The notes beneath the pieces were generated by a model. That model saw only the letters and a list, made by a program, of their open reading frames with translations, was not told the origin of the DNA and ran no database searches. The translations under genes were made by a program, and so were the position numbers. Shown here piece after piece: positions 9,301-24,014 of a stretch of 64,000 bases of DNA. The DNA comes from Wuchereria bancrofti (Eukaryota; Nematoda; Chromadorea; Rhabditida; Onchocercidae), in contig SSBO01000009.1 of assembly GCA_005281725.1 (NCBI GenBank), positions 10,783,362-10,847,361 on the forward strand. The letters are read 5' to 3'. Every line of letters begins with the position of its first letter. The stretch's first letter is position 1.

Positions 9301-12300
9301 TAATAAGTTAACTAACGTTTATTAAGAATATGCTACATTTGCATAGTTAAAAAGTTGAAATTTTTAAACTAAATGAAACATTTTTATGATTGGTATCAAT
9401 CCGCGCAGTGATATTCTTCACAATATAATTAACTATTTCGGTCAAAATTGATTCCCCTCATTCTTGTAATTGCACGATTCCATATTAACTTACCATTTTT
9501 CAGATTATTTTAAACATATCCATCATGTATCTATTGATCGATACATAATAAATATAAAACATTGCAACACCTCACTTTCTCCAAATTTTAAGGTAAAATT
9601 ACTATTAAAATCACATATAACTACATTTTTTAATATTTAGATTACAATTTTCCTTTTTTCATTGAGTTAATACATTAATTCCATATATTCAAATAAAAAC
9701 ACTCAATTTTTGAGAAATAAATGTGGTGGGACAGAAGTATTTTGGAACTTGAAGCAAAGAATAAAATTTGCTAAAGCAATAAACTAATATTTTAATCCGG
9801 TTCAAAATTTATAAACACATAGACATTAAAACACATTTTTTAAAAAAATAAGAACGAAAAACAGGAAAGATTATGAAAACATTATTTCATATTGTAAAAT
9901 ATGGTATTGATAGAGAAATTGTTATTGATGTCTTTTATTGATATACATTATAAACTATAACGAAAGATAACATTGATATTTGAATTAACGGTTCTTTTCG
10001 TCGTAAGCCAGAAAGGCTTTGTAGATTTCTCATTTGTCACATCTTCCGTGTAATTTATCATTCATGGAATTTTTCGGAAGTCTGATTTTATAAACAAATC
10101 TCATCTTAACGATGAAAATGTTTCTCATGCAAAATTTAAAATTTGCATAGTTAATGTTTGAATTCGATACAGCATCCGATAAGCTTTCATTATCAAAAAT
10201 AGCATCCAGAATTCTTTCAAGATTAAAGATTCATCAAAGAAATCAAAAGATTTTTTCGACGAAAACAATCTACAGATTTAAGAACAGCTATCCAAGAAAG
10301 AACTGCTCATCAAACACATCTCGCATTTTGTCTTGCAAGAAAACGAGCTTTTTATCTTGCATGCAGTAAGCTTCAGAAGAAATTTCTACCGATTTCCGAG
10401 ATGCAATTATCGTGTGATAATGAGATCCGGTAGAAGTTTACTTTGTTCCTAACAGTTCACAATAAATTTATGGAATTTAGCATAAAATGTTTGTTTATCC
10501 TCCGTGTCACCAGGTTTTGGATAGCCATCAAAACTAACAGAAGCATATAGATGTGATATTTGTTTTCAGGAAGTTCAAGAATAATGTAGGAAGATGACAA
10601 AGGACCTTACACGACATTGCTCAACAAATCAAAGTATTTGACATCGTGAGCAGAAAGAACTTATGGCAAATCTTATAACGATTAGGTTGTCACTTTCAAT
10701 TCCTCAAAACGATTACTCTGTTTCACGAACTCTATTAAAAGTTAAATACAGAAATTCATTCTCTGAGTTTTTCCCATAATTAACAGTTCTCGCACCAGCT
10801 TTTGCTCATAATATTCTTCAACATGATGTTCCAAAGAATTACGGCAGATTTTGATGAAGAAAACCGTACTGACGGGAATCTATCAAATTTCAGGTGATTG
10901 AAAGCACATATCAAAACTCTATGTCGAAAACTTCTCTTTGCCCTGGTTGTCACACGGAAACAGCCTTGCAGCACATAAATTCCTGTCTTACAGAAATTGC
11001 AGAACTTTTTGAACTTAATATTAATTTTTTGAACCGTTGTGTAAAGCACCGCTCTTCACCAGTATTATCCATTGTGACCTTCCCTTGTATCTTTTGCTAC
11101 ATTGGTCCTTTCAGTCTTAACGGATTTACAACAAATCTGGATAAATTCCTTCATAAATGTTCGTTCACGAAGCTAAGCGACACAGTATAACGCACAAATA
11201 TCACAAAAAAACACCAATACGCAAAATCTTTATCTTAAATAAGGCATCAACTAACAATTTTCATGAAAGTTTTGCTTTGTGATTGATCTTTGTTGCCACT
11301 GACGAATATTTGCATAAAGATTTTGTTGACTAATAATTATTAAAAAATATTTGAGTCGATCGCTAGATTGATCGATCATTAGACTGATCTTCTTCGAGAA
11401 ATTTTTGATAGGGATTTGATAAGGGTTATGAATTGAAGCATTGAGTTGAATCGAATCTAAGTGAGCTTTCTGCAGCAAAGGTGATAAGTGTAAGTGTTAT
11501 CAGCAAAGGTGATAAGTGTAAGTATTATCAGCAAATGATCTTAGTTTCATATATAGTAGTAATTGGTTTACAACAAAGTTTTTTTGAATTCTTTTGTGAA
11601 ACCAAGAGTGTTATAAAGAAAGCTAAAACATTTCAATCATTAAACATTATTTCGTGGATTTTATTTGTAAATTGTTTTATCACATATTCACGATATTTGA
11701 ACTGTAGGTTTTGCATATAAATTTGATGATTCATTCATTATATTGCACATTGAAATATTTGTTTTATATTCATTTTCTGTAATGAATGTCGAAAAGTCAG
11801 ATAAAACAGTTACTGTAGTACAAATTTTGTCATTATAAATTTACTTTGATTATTTCGAAATATTTATATTATTAAAGTACTTCGATTTTGGTGACAACAT
11901 ATCGCAGCTGCAAATGCTATTTTTCGATAGTTGTTGAAATAGGAATAAGGAAAGAGATTCATTTGCTCTGTCGTTGTTCTATCGTTGTTGTCTATGTTGC
12001 TGTCTTATCAATCATTAAAATGATTTTGACCTAAATATTGCAAATGCTATCGAACTAATGATCCGATTAATATGAGCAATGCAAGAACTACTGAAATCAT
12101 CCATATTCGTAGTTTCAAAAACCGATATCTTCTTACTAAGTTACGCTCAAATGCTGATGATATGACAATGTGAGAATTTTTGATATTGATAATTTCATCC
12201 AGTTAAATGAAGCATGGATTTTCTTCTTCTCATTGCTTCCTTTATTAATGGCTTGCGAAAAAGAGCTGATCTTGAAATAATTATCAGTGAAATTTCTAAC

Positions 12301-12899
12301 TAATGCATGTTGAGGCATGCATTAAGATTTACAAATTTTCAACTGTAGCATTCCTTACCAAATTAATTATTTAATCATCCGTGGAACAAATTCCATTCAA
12401 TGCAAATTGTTCTTTTTAAACTGGAGTGATTGAAATGTATGTAAAAGAAATTACTGATAAGGAAGTTTCCTTTTGACACATTGAAAAACATTGAAATATT
12501 TCAGTCAAGTAACAGAACACATTTCAATATCTAATTATTAGGTAAATGAAAAGCATTAGGTAAATGAAATGACTTTTTTGAAATGCTTTTTTTGACGGAT
12601 TTCGAATGATGTACTGAATAGAGTGCTTTGCCTTCAGCATGTTCTTTTTACATGTACTACAATTTTACTTTTCAAGCTTTATTCCATTTTTTATTTTTTT
12701 GATAAAAAAAAAACTATTCATTCACTCTATCATCCGATACTAATCATCATCCGATATTCGTTGATTCAGTTGGAGATTGTGAGTACTGTTGCATTCGAGG
12801 CTTCCATTAAAGCGCTTGTTAAACAAATCATTTGCGAATGCTTGCGAATTACAGTTTTTAGTAGGGAGTGTCAAACAGGTAAATTGCTTAATTTTTCAG
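6345..12899. other. Gene-poor intergenic region
   Basis: No confident gene. A 28-bp unit (agcaaaggtgataagtg...) occurs twice in tandem at about 11475-11531. Several 60-98 codon frames between 10.1 and 11.2 kb on both strands look more protein-like than the background but show no family signature and could not be chained into a splice model. One is the minus-strand frame at 10450-10560 reading ASVSFDGYPKPGDTEDK. They may be remains of an old gene or element. Confidence 0.5.
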
Positions 12900-12992
12900 G
12901 GTGTTGCCTTTTGTAATCGCAATTTTTCACATATTGCTCAATGAGAACTTACCAACAACAGAGTGCGACACTGCCCGCGATATGGATGGTTT
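12900..12992 (+). other. Candidate signal-peptide exon of the mlt-10-like gene
   Basis: After the acceptor 'aatttttcag' one frame reads VLPFVIAIFHILLNENLP, then TTECDTARDMDG, and reaches a GTAAGT donor at 12993. A hydrophobic stretch followed by polar residues is what a secreted MLT-10-like protein would need near its start. The phase fits joining to 13135 via a tttcaag acceptor, giving SIQYTRETMPGAQ. No ATG is visible in this frame, so a further upstream exon is required. Confidence 0.35.
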
Positions 12993-13159
12993 GTAAGTTG
13001 AAGTTCTCTTGAAATCTTCTTATCAACATAAGATTTGTGACATGTGTTCCGGTGACACATGTTATTATCACGATAGCTGTGTACCTACTTCATCCATTCA
13101 CCCATTAAGGCAGCATCGTTGGATCGGTTTCAAGTTCTATCCAATACACGCGAGAAACA

Positions 13160-16100
13160 ATGCCGGGTGCTCAATATTATGACGGTAAAAAGTTAAATAT
13201 TCCAATTTCAAAAGAGGCCGCAGTTGAACTCATTGAACGATGGATTCATCAGGGAATAAGCAGTATGATGGCTTGCATTGCCACTCAGCGGTCAGTTCGT
13301 TTTTGTCACCTTTACTCTCATGTGTGACATGAATTTAAATATAAATTTGCTTTTTGCAGATGGGTTTATCAGAAAATTTTTTGTGAACGGAAAAGAGTGA
13401 TAGAAGAAGTATAGAAAGAAATATAAAGTTTAAGATAAATAAGCATTAAATGTGTAAAATGAAACATTTCAGAGAAATGAAGACGATAAAAGAACTGAAA
13501 TTTTAATACTTCTACTTTTATTGACGGTTTCCGATTGGTGCACTACACGTTGCTGGCAATCTTCTCTTGCTTATAAAATAATTTTTCTTTTTTAAATAAA
13601 CGTTTTAGATCTAACATAGCGACACGACGGTCAGTTGTTGATTTCGGTGTCACATCCAAATATTACTTTCAGTTTAAAATTAACATTCTTTATCAGAAAA
13701 ATGTTTACTTCAGCCTAAGCAAGTTGAACGAATATGAACGGAATCGATTGCAAAAGTGTTCACAAGGTGCACAGGACATTTACGAACAGGCAAGATGTGT
13801 AGTCCGAGCCATTGATGCAAAGCCGAAACAGATGGATTCTACAAGAAGTATCGTTTCACGTCTTAGAACACACTTACGTCAACTATTAATGCAACTTTTC
13901 ACACTTTTGATGGAAGATATAATCACTTCAATACTTAAAACTTGTATTGGATGCATAATATAAGTTATTACTTAAATTGATGCTTAATTGGAGCAATTTA
14001 ATTAACATTCTTCTCTTCGTACAGTTTCCCATATGCAAAAGCTGCAAAAATTAATGGATGGAAAAAAGAAGATAGTCGGTGCTATTATCCAATCTGAATC
14101 ACATCAAATCGATTCCAATCGAAGCGAGGAAAAGGAACAGGTGGAATTCCGAACACGGCGAAGTGTAATCAATCGACACAGTTATAAGTTACATACTGAA
14201 TACGAACATTTGACACCCTTTGGCATTCTCGGCAAATACTTATCGAAGATGACAAGAGTTATTAAGAATAAGGACCCGAATTCATCGTTAGTTTTTCTTA
14301 AAACTTAACACTACGGAGAGTGAAATTGTTGTTGTGGCAAAAAAAAAAAAAAAAAAAAATATTATTTGGGAGAGGTTTGCTGATCTCAAGGGGATTTGTT
14401 TGATGTATACATAAATATTTGGAGTAATACAGGAGTATAATATTTCTTTTATTAACAGAAGCAACAGTAAAATAAAATTCACAAAGTCGAGGAGATCATT
14501 TTTTTGGTGCTACAATTGTTTTAGCCTAACATATAATGTATATTGTTGAATTGGAAGATAAATTCTTTATTAGGCTTCAAGGGTACTCACAGTCGTAATG
14601 TAAACAAAGAAAGGGAAAGGTAAATATCGAATGGGAAACAATATATAAAGGATTTACGATAAAAACATAAGATTGGAAACAAAGAATTTAAGCTATAAAC
14701 ATATTTACAGTATTGCATGCTTAAAACAAAGAGTTTATGAACGTTATTTGCGAAGGGTTCATCACCATATTTCCTACCCGCATTTTTTTAGTTTCATTTA
14801 TATTTTTTAATATGTTAGGGTTTCGCAACATTAAAATTTCGCGACAATTGTGCCAGATGAGACTGAAATGAATTAAGTAATCATTTTTAGTTCCATTTCA
14901 AAAAGAACAGTAATTTAGATGGAAGAAAACGATGTATGAAATCGAAAGTTTGAAACGACGAGAACAAGAAAAAAATGATTTTGCTGAGCAATTACAGAAA
15001 CGATTTTTATTGAATTTCAAAAATGCGGAACCAAAACTAACACCGGTGAGCATTTTTAAGCAAATTCTCGGATTGAATTCAGTAATTCTGGTAAATGGAT
15101 TGAGTCTCCTTGCTCGATTCATGTTCCAATGAATTAGTTACGATACAAAACGGAATGTTCAATCTCGAAATGTAAGACTCTCAATTTTATTTAGCAACGA
15201 ATTCTTTCAGAAAGAAAAACTCTTAGCGAAAGAATTACATATATCGAATGATCTGCAAGGTTTGGATAAAAACAATGTGAAAACAAAAAAGACTTTGGAA
15301 ATTGTTCGACTCTTTCAACGAGCAGTTAAACTTGCAATGGTTCTTAATGGTGCCAATGGTACTAAACTAGAAAATAAGACACTCAGATTTGGTTCACCTC
15401 GTCTGTTATCATTGGTACCTGACAATGTTAATGATCAGGTATGCTTACTAGACTTTGAATTATTCCGGATATTTTGAACTGTTCGCTTTTTGCACCGTTA
15501 ACCGTCTGAAGTTCATTCTTCTTAGCGATCTGCTGATTATTCACTTTGCTGATTTGGAGCAAAATAGAAAATTTTTCTTTCAGATTAGCATTTTATCTCC
15601 ATCGTTGTTGAGCATGCATGATAAAGGCAAAGGTTTAGAAGCACTAACCAGTATTCCGGAATTGTTGAAAGTTGCCGATAACAGGGATTACGAGGAATGG
15701 CTAAACTTTATTATAGAAGCATCCGGTACAAATGATGTAATACATAAATTGAAGGTCTTATTTATCAGAAGTCTTCAGTTAAACATTGTGATACCTCTTA
15801 TCAAGAGTCTTCAGTTAAGCATTCAGTTTGAGGTAATAATTTTCCGGAAAACATTCAGGAAAAAGATGAATTGGATTGGCTACCACCCGGTTATAAATCA
15901 ATGCCACGTGGAATAGACGGTCAACCGATGTTTTTTACAAAGGAAAATGTAACAGAAATTGATCCTGAATTGGCCAGGAAAGTGGAACTTTTCGAAAACT
16001 TGACACATTCACTTACGCTGAAACAGGTTGGATTGTTTTCTTCCTTTGGAAAAGATACAAAATTATTTTCAAATTACGTTCGTATTTAAAAACTATTATT

Positions 16101-16957
16101 TTTTGGTTTCGAGGTCATTACCGGCATGAGTTGCCGAAGAATGAAAATTATCAACATTTTTAATTCGACAAATTGTTTGACCACCTCAGTCAATAATATA
16201 AATACTACAGTTAATGGACTTCAATACAACCGGATTCTCGATGATGACCCCAAAGCAGCTGATGATGTTCTATGGCCCACAGTCACCTTTAAACGACAGC
16301 AAAGCGTTGGATTTCTTCTTGTCACTAAGTGAAGATGACATGCACCGTCACATCCTTAATGATATCCGTAATATGGCTAAGATGAATTCTTCCTTGAAAA
16401 TACGTCGAAAACGGCGGCAAAACATACTTATTCCATTATCTTTCAATAACAGTACTTTTTATCCAATTACAAAGCCATCCGTCTTATCACCTGTAATATT
16501 TTCACCAGTACTTTTTTCTCCCTCGATTTTTGGAGCTACTCTATTAAGTCCAAATGCATTCCTGCCCACTCTTCTCTCTCCAGCTCTCTTGAGTCCAGCT
16601 ATCCTGTCACCAAGTGCACTTTCTCCCATTATCCTATCACCGTTGGTAATCAGTTCTGGAATTCTAAGTCCTGGTGCCTTGGTACCGACTATTTTATCGC
16701 CCAGTGCATTATCACCAGGTATTTTATCACCATCTATACTTTCACCTGTTATTATGAGCCCATTTGTTCTAAACCCTTCCATCTTTTCATCATCGATACT
16801 TACCGCTCTAGTCGCGAGCCCATTTGCTTTGTCACCATCTTTTTTCTCGCCATCTTATGGCTCTGCACTAATCTTTTCACCATATGCATTCTCACCGCTC
16901 TTGAATTCAACCGGTAAAGCAGTCACTTTACTATTTTCACCCAGTGTAGGTAGTTGA
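13160..16957 (+). CDS. MLT-10-like moulting-cycle protein with C-terminal LSP repeats
   Basis: Secreted cuticle/moulting protein of the nematode-specific MLT-10 family ('Moulting cycle' domain). Exons: 13160-13290, 13714-13943, 14025-14286, 14919-15045, 15211-15438, 15584-15754, 15859-16026 and 16211-16957; all phases agree, giving about 687 residues from the ATG used here. A 21-nt in-frame microexon at 13609-13629 is possible, and an alternative acceptor at 13360 gives a short truncated frame. The N-terminal two-thirds has spaced cysteines and family-like strings (SSMMACIATQ, CSQGAQDIYEQARCVV, LTPFGILGKYLSKM, SWKKTMYEIESLKRREQ). The last exon has a basic KIRRKRRQN stretch, then about 21 copies of a roughly five-residue repeat centred on (L/F/A/M)SP, the hallmark of MLT-10 paralogues. 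The true start is probably upstream, because no signal peptide lies at 13160. Family call confident; the 5' end is not. Confidence 0.85.
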
Positions 16958-17774
16958 ATGTATTCCCAAATAACTTCAAATGTTTAATGCATTTGTCACT
17001 TTTTCGGTACAATTTTTTAAAATTAATTTAAAACAGAACCTCAACTCTTATATCTTTCATCGTTTTGTTTTGAAATATTATGTTTTCTTCATTAATTATT
17101 ACATGTATTCCTGTTGTTGATGTGATTTAGTTGCTGGAACGATAACCAATTACCTGACAAAGTCAGTATTTACTTTTCTTTTCTTTTCTGGTTCACAATG
17201 GATATGCAATTATTCAAAGTCACTGAGGTAAGAAGAAAGTTGAAATCAATCTTTGTGAAGAGAGAGCTCAAGATTCCTTGCTTTTGCACTTGAAATTTCT
17301 TCAAATTAAATGCAGAATTAGCTGCGAATCATCAATTCCACCAATCATTTAGCACTGCAGACTCCCAAAATTATAATTAAATTTTTTTCTGCTATTCCTT
17401 TTCACAAATATAAGGAAAATGGAGAGAGCTGGAAAGGAGAGATTATAATTAAAAATTTTACATTTGTCATTTGCACATAGTATTTTTATTTAATTTTGGC
17501 TAAACCAACGTCATTTCAATCAAATCGATGAAATTAAAAAAAATTATAAATAGAAATGAGGGAAATGTTCGGGACAATTCTCAAGATCAAATTACCAGCA
17601 TCATATCACCAATGTCATCGTATTTGTATGCAGCTATTCTATTTCATAAAATAAAATTTATGCATTTGGAAATTCGTTATCCAAAAGTTTAAAAATAGAA
17701 CTACGAGGTTCCCTTAATTTTAACTTGCAATGCAAATGTTTGTTGAATCCACATAATATTCCATTTAGTAAAAG

Positions 17775-18235
17775 ATATTACCATTAATCTAATTTCTATT
17801 TCATTTATGCAATTTGATTTTAGAAAGTTAATGAAATTTTTAAAAGTAGCATTATTTGATTATTTCAGTACTTGTAACTTACATTGAATTGCATCATTAA
17901 CTTTTTAAATGATGTATTCATCATCATTGCTGATAAAGGTTTATAATGTTAATTATGAAACCATATGCTAGTTAGATTTTTTCAACTTGTAAAATATTTA
18001 ATACAATCAATAAAAAATTTTTATTAAGCATTTTTCCATAATTTAATTTCTATTTCATCCATGCATATGATTTTAGGAAGTTAATGAAGTTCTTAAAAGT
18101 GATATCATTTGATAATTTTAGCAAGTTAACACTTCAAAGTAGCATCATTTGAGAATTTTAGAAGGTTAACTTTTAAAAGTAGCATCATTTGAGAATTTTA
18201 GAAAGTTAGTGAAGCTCTTACAAAGTAGCATTATT
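17775..18235 (+). repeat. Degenerate direct repeats
   Basis: A segment around 'atttctatttcat..atgca..ttttag(a/g)aagttaatga' occurs at about 17785-17870 and again at 18042-18125. The core 'agtagcatcatttgagaatt' then repeats at about 18135-18235. Confidence 0.6.
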
Positions 18236-21200
18236 TAAATTATTGCATTAATTAAGATGAAATGTAAAAAATAATGAAATGTATCGATATTTATGCTTAA
18301 ATCCTCAAAGGAGTTAAGTGTTGAACGGATATACTGAAAATGGGTTGGTTGATGGGTAAAGTGAGATAGCCCATGCGATCATCAATAAATCGCACATTAT
18401 TTATGTTTGCTCTGACATTAAGAGAATAGAGTAACCTTTGCTCATTACTTTAAATATGGCCAACTATGAAAGCCTAAAATGGGATTTGAGTTACAGGCCA
18501 ACATTTTTTCATTTATTTCATTCAAACTTTTTAAAGCATATTCATAGATGACATAAATGTTAGCTAAAATAAGCGATTTATTGACTGATAATCACAATGA
18601 TATGAGCAAGTAATGATAAGAGGAAGAAATCTGAGTCTTTTTTTTTTTTTTAATGAACAGATTAACTCGAAATTAAGATCATTTGAATATTATTAATGCT
18701 GATCATATGACAAATGTTTGAATTTAGTGTTAATTTTAATAGTCGTTATGCAAATAGTACTATAATAAAGCTGTTAAGAGATATGATAATGATATGATAT
18801 CTTTGCTTTCAGTTAATCCATAAATGTGGCAATTTCACAAAATAAAACTATTTTTCTTTGTCATCCTATGACATGAATCACGCTTAGAACTGATCAGAAA
18901 CAAGAAAAATCTTTTCTTTTTTTTGATTTTAATTTGAATATTTTGAAACAATCATTTCTGCAACTTTTTATATTAATTTTTAAAAATTTTGACCTTTTCA
19001 GTGTATTTTTTTTTTTGTTCCACTTTAGTTATTTAAGTTATTTCAAAATTTATCAAATATCATTTCTATAGTTTTTTTAGAGTGTTTTAGGAGTTTTCCT
19101 AATTAATTTAATTAGTTTCCGAAACCTAATTTTAATCGTTCAAAGATTTTTTTAATTCATTTAAAAAAATCATTCATTTTGAGATCGATGTCATTTTGTT
19201 AAAATTCAAATTAATATTTAACAGCTGGACGAAAGTACTATATATAAATTATTAGTTTACCACAAATGTTATTATTTATTGCTATTTGAGTAAATTAAAT
19301 CGAATAATTAAAAATTACCATACAGAAAACAAAACTTTGTACAATCATCATTTTATCATAAGAAATCTATTTGGGTTTAATTAACTAAAATAATTAAATT
19401 TTATTACTGAAAATTTTGATTTATCATTAAAAATTTCTCAAATTAATATCTAAGCAAACTGAATTGTTCAGTCATTCAGTGTGTTAATAAATAAATAAAT
19501 AAATAGATAAATAAATAAATAAATATATTGAACTGATTTCACGAAAGGCAAAAATCAAAAAATACGTCACAAAAAATAATATACAATACTTATAAATTTA
19601 TACGATGCTGCTAAACATTTTGTTCAAATTATTCGTTAAAATGCAATAAATGTAAAAAGCCTTGTCAACTTCTTATCAAATATTCAAAGCTCCTGTTTTA
19701 AATTTTGGAACAACAAGCAAAATTAAACCAAAGAACAGAAATAAGTTATTTTCTTCTTCATATTAACTTTTTGTTTTTCATCCATTTTAGCTTGCGGTAA
19801 TTTTACTTAAATTTAAATATGAATTCTCAATTTTTTGCAATTTGAAAATTTATTTCATTCACTTAATCTTTCAATCTTTTTTTGTCAATTTGCTTAATGA
19901 AAGTAATAAATAATTTAACAAAATTTTGCAAAAGCTAAATGTAATTCAAAAAAAAAAAACGATTGAACTATTTTGAACATATATGTTTATCTATTTTTTT
20001 AAATTGCATATCTGCATTTTTTGAATTATTGAATTATGGATATATTTAACATACGTGAAAATACATTTACATCATTTCATTTCTATCATTAAAATCAATT
20101 AAATCACTATTAGCAATTTCTATTAAAATTCATCGTTTCAAGTTTCAAGTTTGCTTCTTTCGATAGATTAAATTTCACTTTCTATTTAATCTAAAATAAT
20201 GTTCTGAAATGTTTATTTAGTTAGTACTAGTTGTAGCTTTTTTGAAATATTTCTATTTAATTGAATACTTCAATCAATTACTATTTTCATTTCATCAGTG
20301 ATTGTATAATGGATTTTCTTTTTTTTTTTTGCATTTATTTAAAATTATATATTAACATTCAGCTATCTTACTGATAACAGAACGGCTAAATCTTCTTGAT
20401 AATAAAATAATATTTCTGTGGTGAATTAATCATGTAAAACCAGTATGCCTGTTCTATTTATTCAAATTTCAAATTTTGAAAAGTATAGTATTAAATTGAC
20501 TCAGAATTTGTAATACTTTCTAAAATTTTTTTCAATTTTATATTTAAAAAAAGAAATCAATAATATAGCAATTATATATTTTTATTTTATTTATATTAAA
20601 AAATTGCATGCCTATTTATTTATTTATATTTTATAAATATGCGCTTTCATTTATTTGTGCAAATATTTTGAAATCTTAAAAATCACTTAGAGAAATGATT
20701 CAAATTAATGTAATTTGAAATTAATATTTCATATAATTTGAGTGAATTTTGAAATATTAGATATTCTTATAGCTATAAGAAAAAATTTTTCTTTTTCTTT
20801 AATATCCATACTCTAAGCTTTATTTCGTAATCTTTTCAAAAATATAAAAATTCATTATCAAATAAATTGAAATTTAATAAATGCAAATTTTCATACCATT
20901 TTAGATGAATTAAATAGTAATAAAAGTAATTCTTCACATACTTCGTAGGTAAAATAAAGTAAGCCATGCACCACTGAAGTATGTGTTTAGTAGTTTATTT
21001 AATATATATAAAAAAAAAAAAAAAAAAAAACGAAGTTAACATTGAGTAATCGTTTTGCTTACGAATATAAATGTCGTAGTGTAGAAGAGATCATTTTACA
21101 AATATATTAAAAATATCATTTCATTTCATTCATGTTAAAATACTACACTTTATTTTCTAGTTTCTAAGCAAACAATTACTAAAACTAGAACTTATAATAC

Positions 21201-24014
21201 TATATTTGATAATTAAAATCATGAAATTGATATATTTATTTACTTACAAAGATATCAAATATAAATGATACATAATAAATATACTTTCTAAAATCATTAT
21301 GTTAAAAAAAAAAATTCATTAGACAAAACGATGAAATTTTTTATTTTTCTTCTTTAAAAATTGAATTCATTAATTGCAATATATAAGCTTCATTATCAGT
21401 TATTTCATCGTACTCATTAATTGATTTTATGTGAGATTAGATGTTAAGTGATAAGAATGTACACATTGATATTAAATTCATCTTCTATACTTATCATTAT
21501 TTTTATGTTATCAATTTTTTATATGATAAGAATTTTGTTGTAGATATTTGACAAAAATAAACACTTATCATATCATTCAAATTGCACAAACTTTCTTATC
21601 ATTTTATGCTTATTTATCATTTTATAATTGCAAATTGTTAAAATCAATTGATTGTAAGTGCTCACTTATTTCATCTTTTAGCAGATTGATTCGTTTTATT
21701 CTCTCACTGATCTTTTTGTAATGGCATTTCACTTTTAACTTTAATATTTCAACAGCTAAAACTATTCTCTTAAGTTTAAGAATTACTTTTTCCTAAAGTT
21801 TCATCTCATTTTTCTCAGATTTTTAAAGACAAAAGCAAAATTACTTCTTTTATAATTTTCGTTTATCTCAAATGAGCATTTCTTCTATTAATTAATTTCT
21901 CATTAAATGATATATTAATAACTAGCATTTGTTTACGATTTTTACCTTACATTTGAACTATGAAATAAAGAATTATTAATTTATCCGCTTAATGTTACCT
22001 AATTTTCTCTTAATTAATGATTGTTTTGCATAATTAACTACTGAATATGACATGAAATGATATTGAAAAGTAACCAAAAATTTTTATTAAACTGATCGAT
22101 AAATTAATGAAATGATTATTGAATGATTAAATAGTAATATTTGTTGTTGTTTATATTTTATTCAATGAGAAAATAAAATTAACTTTTCTTTTCTTACATT
22201 ATTATCCATTATAATTTGCTTTTACTTATATATTTATTTAAGTTCTTTTTGAATTTACCTTTAATTAATTCTTTCTAGAATAGTCAATCTTTTCCGCTCA
22301 AAGCATATTTTTCATTTTTCAGATTTTAATATTTTCTGGGTGAGAACGATAATAAATAATTAATTTTTGGATGAAAATAATTTATTTAAGTTCTTCTTTT
22401 TGATAAGAACAAAGATAAAAACAAGTTAGAAATTTAAGTATTGAAAATTCAAATTGCAATAGTCATTGATTTTAATGTTGAAAGTCCTACTAATAGCATT
22501 TTAAATTTTTGGCTTAATTTATCAAATTCAAATGACAAGTGCAAATGTATACGACTAAACTTCAAATGAAGAATTGCAAGTGCATTGAATTTGCACTTAG
22601 TAATTTGATTAATTACTCATTTCTATCATAGTGAGTAAGTTAAAATCATTTCAAATAATACATTAATTTTTAATCGATTTTCTACCAATCAATTCAATCA
22701 TTCTTTTATGATTTAATTTATAAAAATTAATCATTGAAATAATAATTACTAATTTTTATAAAAGAAACATTTATGCTGAAATTATTTTTCTTGTTTTTAA
22801 TAATTGCAGCACTCTTTTTTTTTGTATTCTAATATTAGTAATGATTCATTAGTAAATTCATTATTTAATCAATGGTATGATAATAATTGATTGAAATTAA
22901 AAATTTTTGAAGAGAATGATTCTAATGACTCTAATTAAGTATTTCTATTGAAATAATGGATTGGATAATAATAATTATCGATCTATTATTGATATTATTT
23001 CCTTTTATTTATTAATTCCTTTTATTTATTAATCCTTTTATTTATTAATTCCTTTTATTTATTAATTAATGAAGTAAACTATGCAAAATCATTCATTCAT
23101 CTATCATAATATGTTAAAATATATAAAATTATACCAATTGTTTCAATAAACAATGTATTTCTTTTTTCAAAGTAAACTATGAAATGTCGGAAAATTTATT
23201 GAAATTGAAACTTTAAATTATAATATTTATTCCTCATACATTTTTCCTAATTAAATCGTTATAATTTTGAAATAATTTTTTTTTTTATTAGCTTCTTTAT
23301 TTTCAATCACCCATTGGTATATTAAAAATTTTGAAAAGTTAATTGAAACGTTAGGTTAGGTAAAGATGAATTAGTAATTCATTTTTTATTGGTAATTTTA
23401 AGATAGTGAAATTTAATGAGTAAGTTAGTATATCATAAGTAATTTATACTCTACTTAATTTCTATAACATCCAAGCTTATTATCAAAAATTAGATGATGC
23501 TTAGGAGTTAAATCTTGAAATAGCAATTTTTAATTTATTTAATTGCATATAACTATTTCAGAAAAATAAATTTAATTAAAATTTACTTTTTTTTTTATAA
23601 AATAGAATAAATCACTTAAAGAATTGTTATCATAAGTGATAACTGAACGAATTCAACATTTAATAATTAGAAGGAAAGAAATTGAAAGGAAATGAAAAAT
23701 TCTCTTTTCCTGGTAACAAACATTTTCTATGGGAATTTATGCATAAGAGAGATTATTTGCAGTTTTACTTAGATACAATTACTTCAAAAAATTTTTGCAA
23801 TAATTAAATATCTTTTCTATCGTTACAAATCAAAAAAAAAAAATTATTGCTTTAAATTTTGAATATGAAATGAAATATTTTGCAGTACCATAAACTATTT
23901 TTTAAAAATAATTTAAAAAACCTGCTAATAATAGCTGAGATACCAATCAATGAAATTTATTTTTTGTTTTTTTTTTTTTTTAAATCTAAAAAAAGACATA
24001 CTGATCCCATTAAT

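Noticed and set aside
16459..16782. 107-codon minus-strand ORF
   Set aside because: It is the reverse-strand shadow of the LSP repeat exon of the mlt-10-like gene.
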